NCBI GenBank assembly: GCA_001421095.1
Contig: LIIK01000025.1
Location: 27,309 to 36,645, forward strand
Length of the DNA: 9,337 nt
Source of the DNA: Candidatus [Bacteroides] periocalifornicus
GTDB lineage: Bacteria > Bacteroidota > Bacteroidia > Bacteroidales > CAJPTX01
Direction: 5' to 3'
Below the pieces are notes generated by a model, which was not told where the DNA came from, searched no databases, and worked only from the letters and a program-made list of their open reading frames with translations. A program made the position numbers and the translations under genes. Within the stretch, counting starts at the first letter, position 1, and each line of letters begins with the position of its first letter. Positions 1 to 6,038 of this stretch are shown piece by piece.

Positions 1-25
1 CACTTCCATTTTTCGAAGACCGTAG

Positions 26-59
26 CGACGCAGCGTGCTGCGTCGTTTATATGATTTTT
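26..59 (+). terminator. possible intrinsic terminator of a gene upstream of the window
   Basis: Nine-base arms at 26-34 (CGACGCAGC) and 37-45 (GCTGCGTCG) are perfectly complementary, with only two bases between them, so in RNA the innermost pair would open to give an 8-bp stem and a 4-base loop. A T-rich tail follows, with the five-T run at 55-59 rather far from the stem. This would fit the end of a plus-strand gene lying before position 1. The discontinuous T tract makes this less certain than the other terminators in the window. Confidence 0.4.
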
Positions 60-62
60 GCA

Positions 63-83
63 GAGGTCTTAGTCTGAGACCTC
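63..83. repeat. 7-bp inverted repeat
   Basis: GAGGTCT at 63-69 and AGACCTC at 77-83 are perfect reverse complements around a 7-base spacer. No T run follows, so it is not a standard terminator. It lies between the hairpin at 26-45 and the shared 19-base motif at 79-97, and overlaps the start of that motif. It could be a stem in a leader RNA or an operator. A second inverted pair, GGGCGG at 109-114 and CCGCCC at 127-132, lies just downstream. Confidence 0.35.
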
Positions 84-97
84 GGCAAAAGACCCGT
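79..97 (+). repeat. short dispersed intergenic repeat, copy 1
   Basis: The 19-base stretch ACCTCGGCAAAAGACCCGT recurs at 5965-5983 with a single difference (A92 is T in the other copy). Both copies lie downstream of a hairpin whose tail ends in TTTTTGCA (55-62 here, 5933-5940 there) and upstream of a GGGGCG (108-113 here, 5985-5990 there). The shared order of three short blocks suggests two copies of one intergenic element. Its function is unknown. Confidence 0.55.
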
Positions 98-378
98 ATA
101 GGCCATAGGGGCGGGCCGTGAGTTGTCCGCCCACCTGCGGGTACACACCCTTATTCGCATTGAAAGGGACGCTGCGCGCTGACCTTTTCCAGTATCCTCA
201 ATATGGAAAATCCCCTATATTCGCAGTACGGAGCTCGAGGGCGAGGCGAACGGCGTTGGAGCGTCGAGTGTTTGTTGCAATCAAACCAAAAGGGCAAAGG
301 ATGGAAAACTGTACGGCTAATCGGGTAGATAGCCCATTCGGTACGGTGCGGTATGCGGAGGTATGCTCTCCTGCGTGC

Positions 379-1527
379 ATGCGCTGCCGGGTTCTCCTGG
401 TGCTGGGTCTACTCGCGCTGGTGGGGATGGGGGCGAAATCCTATGGTAACACCTCGTGCGATTCTGCCGTTACGGTAAGCGCCGTGGTGCAGGATGCCCA
501 CACGGGTACTCCCCTGGCATACGCCACGGTGTACTGCGTGAGGGATGCGCGCAGGGGGGCCGTATCGAACATGCGCGGGCGATTCATACTGAAGGGGCTG
601 CTGCCTACCGATTCGGTGGCCGTGGCCATGATCGGCTATGAGAGTGGGGTCTTTCCTGTGGGGCTGTTGAGAGATAGCGGTGCGGTGCTCCCGCTGGCAT
701 CTAGCGTAGTGGAGATCGACTCGGTGGTGGTGTTCTCTAAAGGGCTGTTGACGGAGATACTTGAGAGCGAGAAGGGTTCATTCCCAGAAAATTACCCGAT
801 GCTCCGAGGGGTGCTGCGCAAGCAGGTGGCAGAGAATGGGAGGTGCGTATTCATGGGCGAATGCGAGGTGGTGTGCGCCAACCAGAAGCCCTACGAGATC
901 GATCCGCGGGTATGGGTCGAGAGCCCAGTAATCACGAAGAACGAAGCGGCAGATGGGTATCTAGTAAACCTGAATCTGAATAGCAACCTATCACTCTACC
1001 CCAATCTCTGGGTGCTAGAGGATACAGCGCGGCAGAACGAATTCGAGTGGCATGTACAGGTAGCCAGGACTGCCGATGGGGCAGGGAAGATGTACCGATT
1101 GCACTACCGAAAGCTGCGGGATGGGGGGCTTGTGGATCGGGGTGAGATAAGCTACGATGCGGAGGAAAGGGCCGTGGTGCGGGTGGAGCGCGAAGTGCAG
1201 GTTCGCCTGATGAAGGCGTGGTACATCCGCCGAATGTCGCTGTCCGATGGTTGGGCAAAGCAACTTCTCGTCTACCGAAAGCACCCAGGCGCGGCAGGGA
1301 AGTACGTCCTCCACTACTCGCGGACAGACATGGGGGTAACCAACACGCCCAAGGGGCATAGTCCGCTGCGCTACGTATTTTCTGGCGATTTCCTAGTAAC
1401 CGACGTGGGGCTGCAAGGAGGCAAACCACCCCGCAAGAAGCCCAACTTCGACCCCCTGATGCCGAATAAAAAGCTGCCGGTGGTGGAGCAGTCGGCACTG
1501 CGGGTGATACCGCCAGACTATGAGTGA
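379..1527 (+). CDS. secreted protein with carboxypeptidase-regulatory-like N-terminal domain, function unknown
   Basis: The frame is open from a GTG at 118, but the ATG at 379 is preferred because it gives a classical signal peptide: a short basic start (MRCR), a hydrophobic core of about 15 residues (LLVLGLLALVGMG) and a polar stretch. The product is then 382 residues. ATG 301 would place 26 extra residues before the signal and is a second choice. After cleavage, residues about 30-115 look like the carboxypeptidase D regulatory-like beta-sandwich common in Bacteroidota (VSAVVQDAHTGTPLAYATV, then GRFILKG, then a V-x-x-IGYES motif and an L-x-EIDSVVV strand end). The remaining 260 or so residues are rich in beta-strand-like, Tyr- and Arg-containing segments typical of exported Bacteroidota proteins that carry this domain at the N-terminus. 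No catalytic motif or TonB-dependent barrel is visible, so it is probably periplasmic or outer-membrane-facing. A weak promoter-like TATATTCG lies at 216-223. The stop overlaps a small frame starting at 1520. Confidence 0.75.
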   Translation: MRCRVLLVLGLLALVGMGAKSYGNTSCDSAVTVSAVVQDAHTGTPLAYATVYCVRDARRGAVSNMRGRFILKGLLPTDSVAVAMIGYESGVFPVGLLRDSGAVLPLASSVVEIDSVVVFSKGLLTEILESEKGSFPENYPMLRGVLRKQVAENGRCVFMGECEVVCANQKPYEIDPRVWVESPVITKNEAADGYLVNLNLNSNLSLYPNLWVLEDTARQNEFEWHVQVARTADGAGKMYRLHYRKLRDGGLVDRGEISYDAEERAVVRVEREVQVRLMKAWYIRRMSLSDGWAKQLLVYRKHPGAAGKYVLHYSRTDMGVTNTPKGHSPLRYVFSGDFLVTDVGLQGGKPPRKKPNFDPLMPNKKLPVVEQSALRVIPPDYE

Positions 1528-1696
1528 GGGGATGGCGGAGCGCCTAGCCAGAGGTGCTCTGGCGTACTGCCACCAGTTGGAGTACGCAGACGTGGTGGTG
1601 GAGAAGGAGTTTGTGGCGAAAACGCATGGGATTTATTTCGCATTCCCCATGCTATTCGCCGGAACGTATGCGGGGGTGGAGTTCTTGGTACGGTAA
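1520..1696 (+). CDS. hypothetical small protein, 58 residues, overlapping the previous stop
   Basis: An ATG at 1520 lies in the +1 frame relative to the upstream gene and overlaps its last eight bases, an arrangement often used for translational coupling. The frame runs 58 codons to TAA at 1694-1696. The product begins MSEGMAERLARGALAYCHQL and ends GTYAGVEFLVR. It has a charged, probably helical first half and a more hydrophobic, aromatic second half (HGIYFAFPMLFAGTYAGV) that is too short and mixed to call a membrane segment with confidence. The first half has mostly G or C at third codon positions, like the neighbouring genes. No family is recognised. It could instead be the tail of a decayed gene or a chance open frame in a 3' untranslated region. 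Confidence 0.35.
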   Translation: MSEGMAERLARGALAYCHQLEYADVVVEKEFVAKTHGIYFAFPMLFAGTYAGVEFLVR

Positions 1697-1826
1697 GGCA
1701 GTAAACGGAAGAGGAATAGGGTTTTAACGCAATACGATGTTGCGCTCATAGCACCCATGATCTTGCATCTATTTACAGGCCATTGGTCGATTATTCTCAG
1801 GGTTTCGCCCTTTTGCAGAATTCTGT

Positions 1827-1857
1827 TTGAATACTTGGGAATAATTGTCTAACTTTG
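1827..1857 (+). promoter_or_regulatory. Bacteroidota-type promoter for the 4-hydroxybutyrate genes
   Basis: TTG at 1827-1829 (within TTTG 1826-1829) and TAACTTTG at 1850-1857 match the Bacteroidota -33 (TTG) and -7 (TAnnTTTG) elements, with 20 bases between them, which is the expected spacing. Transcription would begin a few bases after 1857 and leave a leader of roughly 100 nt before the start codon at 1967. This is the best promoter match seen in the window. Confidence 0.65.
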
Positions 1858-1860
1858 CGG

Positions 1861-1966
1861 CGAGTTCGGTGGGAGATTACGGGAGAGGATGGTGCAGGAG
1901 GGGGAATGCGAGTCCCTCGGTGGGTTAAATTGGGCATACATGGTTGAAATATAATACTAAAGCGAT
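1861..1966 (+). promoter_or_regulatory. 5' leader of the CoA-transferase gene, possible small stem-loop
   Basis: This is the predicted untranslated leader. It is G-rich up to about 1925 and then A/T-rich up to the start codon. GAGGG at 1898-1902 can pair with CCCTC at 1914-1918, plus one G-T pair, closing a loop of about 9-11 bases. No Shine-Dalgarno sequence precedes ATG 1967; the last 20 bases are A-rich, as is usual in Bacteroidota. No known riboswitch consensus was recognised. An ATG at 1940 reaches a stop after four codons. Confidence 0.3.
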
Positions 1967-3256
1967 ATGAGCTGGGAGCAGGAGTACAAGGCGCGCCTAT
2001 GCAGTGCCGATGAAGCGGTAAAGTCGATAAAGAGCGGCAATAGGGTGGTGCTAGGGCATGCGGCAGGCATTCCGGTAAGGATTCTGGATGCGATGGTGGC
2101 CAATGCCAATGCCTACACTGATGTTGAGGTGGTGCACATGTTCACCCTGGGCGATGGAGCCTATATGGCGCCGGGCATGGAGAAGCACTTTCGGCACAAT
2201 GCGCTCTTTGTAGGGCCAAACTCCCGTAAGGCGGTCGAGGAGAAAAGGGCCGATTTCACCACGGTATTTTTCAGCCAAGTGCCGCGGCTTTTCACCAGCG
2301 GGGCTATGCCCGTAGATGTGGCCATGGTGCTGCTGAGCAAGCCGAATGCTGACGGCTACTGCTCCTTTGGCGTATCGTGCGACTACAGCAAGCCGGCCTG
2401 CGAAAATGCCAAGGTTATACTGGCCGAGGTAAGCCCAAACATGCCCTGCATTGAGGGGGGCGATAACCTCATACACATCTCCAAGCTCACCCACATAGTG
2501 GAGTCAGACACCAAGCCTTTTGTCCTGCCTAAGGGCAAGATCGGCGATGTGGAGAAGGCCATAGGCGCCCACTGCGGAGAGCTGGTAAAAGATGGCTCTA
2601 CCATGCAGCTGGGCATCGGTTCGATTCCAGACGCAGTGCTGCTCTCGCTTACCAATAAGAAAGATCTCGGCATCCATACCGAGATGTTCTCCGATGGGAT
2701 TGTAGAGCTCGTGAAAGCTGGGGTGGTCAATGGTCGGAAGAAGACGCTACACCCAGGAAAAATGGTGGCTACATTCCTCATGGGTGGGCAGGAACTCTAC
2801 GATTTTGCCAACAATAACCCCGAGGTGCTCATGTTCCCGTGCGACTACGTGAACGACCCCCAGGTGATAGCCAAGAACGCCAATATGGTATCGATCAACT
2901 CCTGCCTAGAGGTTGACCTCCAGGGGCAGGTGGTGTCAGACACCATCGGGCTACGCCAGTACAGCGGCGTGGGGGGACAGCTCGACTACGTGCGCGGGGC
3001 AAGCATGGGGCACGGGATATCGATAATGGCGATGCCTAGCACGGCGGCTAAAGGGACAGTGTCACGCATTGTACCATTTATCGCGAACGGAGGGGCGGTA
3101 ACCACCTCGCGCAATGATGTGGACTACGTGATAACAGAGTTCGGCATCGCCCGCCTCTGGGGTAAAACCATGCGCCAGCGTGCCAAGGAGCTCATCGGCA
3201 TTGCCCACCCAGATTTCCGCGGGCAGCTGATGGAAGAGTACAACAAGCGATTCTAA
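1967..3256 (+). CDS. abfT: 4-hydroxybutyrate CoA-transferase (acetyl-CoA hydrolase/transferase family)
   Basis: The 429-residue product transfers CoA from a donor such as acetyl-CoA or butyryl-CoA to 4-hydroxybutyrate in the cytoplasm. The length is typical of the family. The N-terminal half carries the usual GNRVVLGHAAGIP segment (24-36) and PNADGYCSFG (126-135). The C-terminal half holds LGIGSIPDAV (215-224), the HTEMFSDG motif whose Glu239 sits where the family's catalytic glutamate, which forms the CoA thioester, is expected, GVGGQLDYVRGA (334-345), and ITEFGIARLWGK near 389-400. All are intact. The 4-hydroxybutyrate assignment, rather than a general acetyl-CoA hydrolase or another acyl-CoA transferase, rests mainly on the two following genes, which make 4-hydroxybutyrate from succinyl-CoA. 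It is the first gene after the promoter at 1827-1857 and 48 bases upstream of the dehydrogenase gene. In literature this gene is also called cat2. Confidence 0.9.
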   Translation: MSWEQEYKARLCSADEAVKSIKSGNRVVLGHAAGIPVRILDAMVANANAYTDVEVVHMFTLGDGAYMAPGMEKHFRHNALFVGPNSRKAVEEKRADFTTVFFSQVPRLFTSGAMPVDVAMVLLSKPNADGYCSFGVSCDYSKPACENAKVILAEVSPNMPCIEGGDNLIHISKLTHIVESDTKPFVLPKGKIGDVEKAIGAHCGELVKDGSTMQLGIGSIPDAVLLSLTNKKDLGIHTEMFSDGIVELVKAGVVNGRKKTLHPGKMVATFLMGGQELYDFANNNPEVLMFPCDYVNDPQVIAKNANMVSINSCLEVDLQGQVVSDTIGLRQYSGVGGQLDYVRGASMGHGISIMAMPSTAAKGTVSRIVPFIANGGAVTTSRNDVDYVITEFGIARLWGKTMRQRAKELIGIAHPDFRGQLMEEYNKRF

Positions 3257-3290
3257 CCGAGAGATTCACATTCGTTTAATAATATTTCAT

Positions 3291-3296
3291 AGGAGG
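3291..3296 (+). promoter_or_regulatory. strong Shine-Dalgarno sequence before the 4-hydroxybutyrate dehydrogenase gene
   Basis: AGGAGG lies eight bases before ATG 3305. No neighbouring gene in the window has a comparable site, so this one stands out in a genome where starts otherwise sit in A-rich or unmarked context. It fixes the start of the dehydrogenase gene. Confidence 0.6.
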
Positions 3297-3304
3297 GCAA
3301 GGCT

Positions 3305-4420
3305 ATGCAACTGCTAAAGCTCAAACCAGTAATCCACAAGTTCGACACCTTTGGTGAATTTGCCAAAGAGTTCAACCTCAATGAGAAGGATCTTCTCATA
3401 ACCAACGAGTTCATCTACAAGCCCTACATGGAGGCTCTTGGGCTCAAGTGCAACTTCATCTTCCAGGAGAAGTACGGGCTGGGTGAGCCGAGCGATGAAA
3501 TGATGAATGCCATCCTCGCCGAGGCGAAGAAGAAGCCCTTCGAACGGGTGATTGCGGTGGGTGGTGGCACCATCATCGACACGGCCAAGCTATTCTGCCT
3601 GAAGGGGGTGGATGACGTGGTCAAGGCCTTCGAGCGCTCGATACCCATAGTGAAGGAGAAGACCCTGCTGATAGTGCCCACAACCTGCGGTACGGGGAGC
3701 GAGGTGACCAATATCTCGATTGCCGAGATCAAGAGCAAGCACACCAAGATGGGGCTGGCTGATGACCAAATCCTAGCCGACTCGGCCATACTAATCCCTG
3801 AGCTGCTCAAGGGACTACCCTGGAAACCCTACATTTGCGCATCTATCGATGCGCTGGTACACGCCACAGAATCTTTCGTATCGCCTAAGGCCAACTACTA
3901 CACCCGCGTATTCTCCAAGAGCGCGGCAGAGATGATCCTAAAGGTCTTCAAGATTCTTGCGAAAGACGGTCAAGAGGCGCGCCACAAGTTCCATGAGGAG
4001 ATGTTGGTAGCCAGCAACTTCGCGGGTATCGCCTTCGGCAATGCTGGCGTGGGTGCTGTGCATGCGCTCTCATACCCATTGGGTGGCACCTACCACGTGC
4101 CCCACGGCGAATCGAACTACCAGCTCTACACCGCGGTGTTTGATGTGTACCTGGCCAAGCAGCCCAAAGGATCTATTGAGGGCTTGAACCGGATACTGGC
4201 CGATAATCTGGGCTGCAGCACCGATAAGGTGTACGTAGAGCTGGATAACCTGCTCAGCAAGCTGCTCGCCAAGAACAAGCTGCGCACCTATGGCATGACG
4301 GAGGCTGACATTGACGGGTTCTCTGACAATGTCCTCAAAACCCAGCAACGCCTGCTGAACAATAACTACGTGCCGCTGAGCCGCGAAGAAATACGTGGCA
4401 TCTACCAGCGGTTGTGGTAG
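3305..4420 (+). CDS. 4hbD: NAD-dependent 4-hydroxybutyrate dehydrogenase (iron-containing alcohol dehydrogenase family)
   Basis: The 371-residue cytoplasmic enzyme belongs to the group III (iron-type) alcohol dehydrogenases and would interconvert succinate semialdehyde and 4-hydroxybutyrate with NAD(H). The nucleotide-binding glycine motif is VGGGTIIDTAK (85-95), followed by the family signature PTTCGTGSEVTN (125-136). The four metal ligands expected in the family are all present: Asp182 and His186 in SIDALVHATES, His253 in GAVHALSYPLG, and His267 in YHVPHGESN. The start is supported by the AGGAGG at 3291-3296. The gene lies between a 4-hydroxybutyrate CoA-transferase and a succinyl-CoA reductase, which points to this substrate over a general alcohol. 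It is probably co-transcribed with the CoA-transferase, since the 48-base gap contains no terminator. A strong terminator follows it at 4436-4472. Confidence 0.9.
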   Translation: MQLLKLKPVIHKFDTFGEFAKEFNLNEKDLLITNEFIYKPYMEALGLKCNFIFQEKYGLGEPSDEMMNAILAEAKKKPFERVIAVGGGTIIDTAKLFCLKGVDDVVKAFERSIPIVKEKTLLIVPTTCGTGSEVTNISIAEIKSKHTKMGLADDQILADSAILIPELLKGLPWKPYICASIDALVHATESFVSPKANYYTRVFSKSAAEMILKVFKILAKDGQEARHKFHEEMLVASNFAGIAFGNAGVGAVHALSYPLGGTYHVPHGESNYQLYTAVFDVYLAKQPKGSIEGLNRILADNLGCSTDKVYVELDNLLSKLLAKNKLRTYGMTEADIDGFSDNVLKTQQRLLNNNYVPLSREEIRGIYQRLW

Positions 4421-4435
4421 TTGGGGGTGAAATTC

Positions 4436-4472
4436 CGCATGGGTAGGCCTTGCGTTTACCCATGCGTTTTTT
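4436..4472 (+). terminator. intrinsic terminator between 4hbD and sucD
   Basis: CGCATGGGTA (4436-4445) and TACCCATGCG (4457-4466) form a perfect 10-bp stem around an 11-base loop, followed at once by six T residues (4467-4472). It begins 15 bases after the dehydrogenase stop codon and ends 56 bases before the next start. It should stop most transcripts that come from the promoter at 1827-1857, unless it works as a partial or regulated terminator. Confidence 0.8.
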
Positions 4473-4528
4473 CTATTTCTCAAGATGAATTTTTAACTGG
4501 CAGATAAATACCAAAAGCTAAGTAAGTG

Positions 4529-5881
4529 ATGACGATTGCAGAAATGGTGGCCAAGGCCCGGGTGGCACAGGCAGAATTCGAGAAGAATTTTGATCAGGCC
4601 AAAACCGATGCGGTAGTGCGCGAAATCGGCAAGACCGTATTTGACAACGCTGAGATGCTGGCCAAGATGGCGGTGGAAGAAACCCGCATGGGCGTATATG
4701 AGGATAAGGTGGCCAAGAATAAGGGCAAGGCTCGCGGTGTTTGGTACGACCTCAAGGGCAAAAAGTCTATGGGCGTGCTGAGCGTAGATCCCGAAACCGA
4801 CCTTATCACCATGCTCAAGCCTGTGGGGGTAGTAGCGGCCATTACGCCAACCACGAACCCGATAGTGACCCCAATGTCCAAGTCGATGTTCGCGGTTAAG
4901 GGCAAGAACGCCATTATCGTAGCTCCACACCCGCGCTCCAAGAAGTGCACTGCGAAGACCATTGAGCTGATCAATAAGGCCATTGCCAAGTTTGGAGTGC
5001 CGAAAGATCTTATCCAGGTCATTGAAGAACCCTCGATACCCCTCACGCAGGAGCTGATGGCCAGCTGCGATGTGGTACTGGCCACGGGCGGTATGGGTAT
5101 GGTGAAAGCTGCCTACTCCTCTGGTAAGCCTAGCTACGGTGTGGGTGCTGGTAACGTGCAGGTGATTATAGACCGTGGGGTTGACTACGACAAGGCCGCA
5201 GCCACCATTATCAAGGGGCGTATTTTCGACAACGGTATCATCTGCAGCGGCGAGCAGAGCTTCATCTACCCAAAGGATGAGAAGGCTAAGGTGTTCGACG
5301 CATTCAAGAAAAACGGGGCCTATATAGTGGCGGATGCCGACCATGATAAGGTGGTGAATGCCCTCTTTGAGGATGGGCATATTGCTGGCGATGTGGTAGG
5401 GCAGTCGGTGCAGTTTGTGGCCAAGAAGGCAGGGTTGAACGTGCCGGCCGATGCTCGTGTAATAGTGGTAGAGGCTAAGGGTGTTGGGGCGCAAGATCCT
5501 ATCTGCAAGGAGAAGATGTGCCCAGTACTAGCGGCCTTTGGCTACGATAAGTTCGAGGAAGCGATCCAGATTGCCAAGACCAACCTCCTGAACGAGGGCA
5601 ATGGCCATTCTGCTGGTATCCACTCGAACAACGAGGAGCATATCCGCATGGTGGGCGAAGGCCTTACCGTATCGCGCGTGGTGGTGAATGCTCCCGTTTC
5701 CACCACGGCTGGCGGTGCTATCGGCAGCGGGCTTGCGGTGACCAACACCCTCGGCTGCGGCACCTGGGGGAATAACACCCTGAGCGAAAACCTTACCTAC
5801 AAGCACCTGCTCAACACCACCCGGGTAGCGCGCATCTCTCCGAAGGTGCACCAGCCTACCGATGAGGAGCTGTGGGGCTAG
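4529..5881 (+). CDS. sucD: CoA-acylating succinate-semialdehyde dehydrogenase (succinyl-CoA reductase)
   Basis: The enzyme reduces succinyl-CoA to succinate semialdehyde with NAD(P)H, releasing CoA. It is a 450-residue member of the CoA-acylating aldehyde dehydrogenases, related to the aldehyde half of AdhE and to EutE/PduP. ATG 4529 is chosen over the adjacent GTG at 4526. With this numbering the catalytic cysteine is Cys239 in FDNGIICSGEQSF, and GNGHSAGIHS with His365 follows, both in agreement with what is known of the Porphyromonas gingivalis SucD. The Rossmann part includes ITPTTNPIVTPMSK (about 105-118) and the VLATGGMGMVKAAYSSGKP segment (183-201), with GVGAGN after it. No defect is visible. 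No good promoter was found in the 56 bases between the upstream terminator and this start, so expression by read-through or from an unrecognised promoter must be assumed. Substrate choice is inferred from the neighbours; other short acyl-CoAs cannot be excluded. Confidence 0.9.
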   Translation: MTIAEMVAKARVAQAEFEKNFDQAKTDAVVREIGKTVFDNAEMLAKMAVEETRMGVYEDKVAKNKGKARGVWYDLKGKKSMGVLSVDPETDLITMLKPVGVVAAITPTTNPIVTPMSKSMFAVKGKNAIIVAPHPRSKKCTAKTIELINKAIAKFGVPKDLIQVIEEPSIPLTQELMASCDVVLATGGMGMVKAAYSSGKPSYGVGAGNVQVIIDRGVDYDKAAATIIKGRIFDNGIICSGEQSFIYPKDEKAKVFDAFKKNGAYIVADADHDKVVNALFEDGHIAGDVVGQSVQFVAKKAGLNVPADARVIVVEAKGVGAQDPICKEKMCPVLAAFGYDKFEEAIQIAKTNLLNEGNGHSAGIHSNNEEHIRMVGEGLTVSRVVVNAPVSTTAGGAIGSGLAVTNTLGCGTWGNNTLSENLTYKHLLNTTRVARISPKVHQPTDEELWG

Positions 5882-5905
5882 GTTTGGAACGGTAGGATTC
5901 CGATA

Positions 5906-5937
5906 GAAAAAGAGCGGCGCCAAGCCGCTCTTTTTTT
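5906..5937. terminator. bidirectional terminator between convergent genes
   Basis: AGAGCGGC (5911-5918) pairs with GCCGCTCT (5924-5931) around a 5-base loop. The stem is flanked by A residues on the left (5907-5911) and T residues on the right (5931-5937), so the structure reads as a terminator on either strand. It lies 25 bases after the sucD stop and about 100 bases beyond the end of the opposing lipoprotein gene, so it probably serves both. Confidence 0.85.
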
Positions 5938-5964
5938 GCACCGCATCCGCTTTTGGTATGGGGA

Positions 5965-5983
5965 ACCTCGGCAAAAGTCCCGT
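5965..5983 (+). repeat. short dispersed intergenic repeat, copy 2
   Basis: ACCTCGGCAAAAGTCCCGT matches the copy at 79-97 at 18 of 19 bases. As there, it is preceded by a hairpin with a tail ending TTTTTGCA (5933-5940) and followed by GGGGCG (5985-5990). It lies in the gap between two convergent genes, so it is not part of a coding sequence or likely promoter. Confidence 0.55.
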
Positions 5984-6038
5984 TGGGGCGCAGTCCAAAT
6001 TTCCAGCCCCCGTTCCGCCTATACTGCAGCAGTTCCTA

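Noticed and set aside
932..1498. Long minus-strand open frame of 188 codons opposite the secreted protein gene.
   Set aside because: It is antisense to a gene with a signal peptide and recognisable domain; its own product is Pro-, Arg- and Ser-rich, as expected of a shadow frame in GC-rich coding DNA.
1861..1925. Possible cobalamin or other riboswitch in the CoA-transferase leader.
   Set aside because: The G-rich segment lacks the conserved boxes of the cobalamin class and of other riboswitches I can recall, and the visible stem is only 5-6 bp.
4493..5494. Minus-strand open frame of 333 codons opposite sucD.
   Set aside because: It runs antisense to a clear SucD with an intact active site; the His-, Gly- and Leu-rich product matches no family and is a shadow of the real frame.
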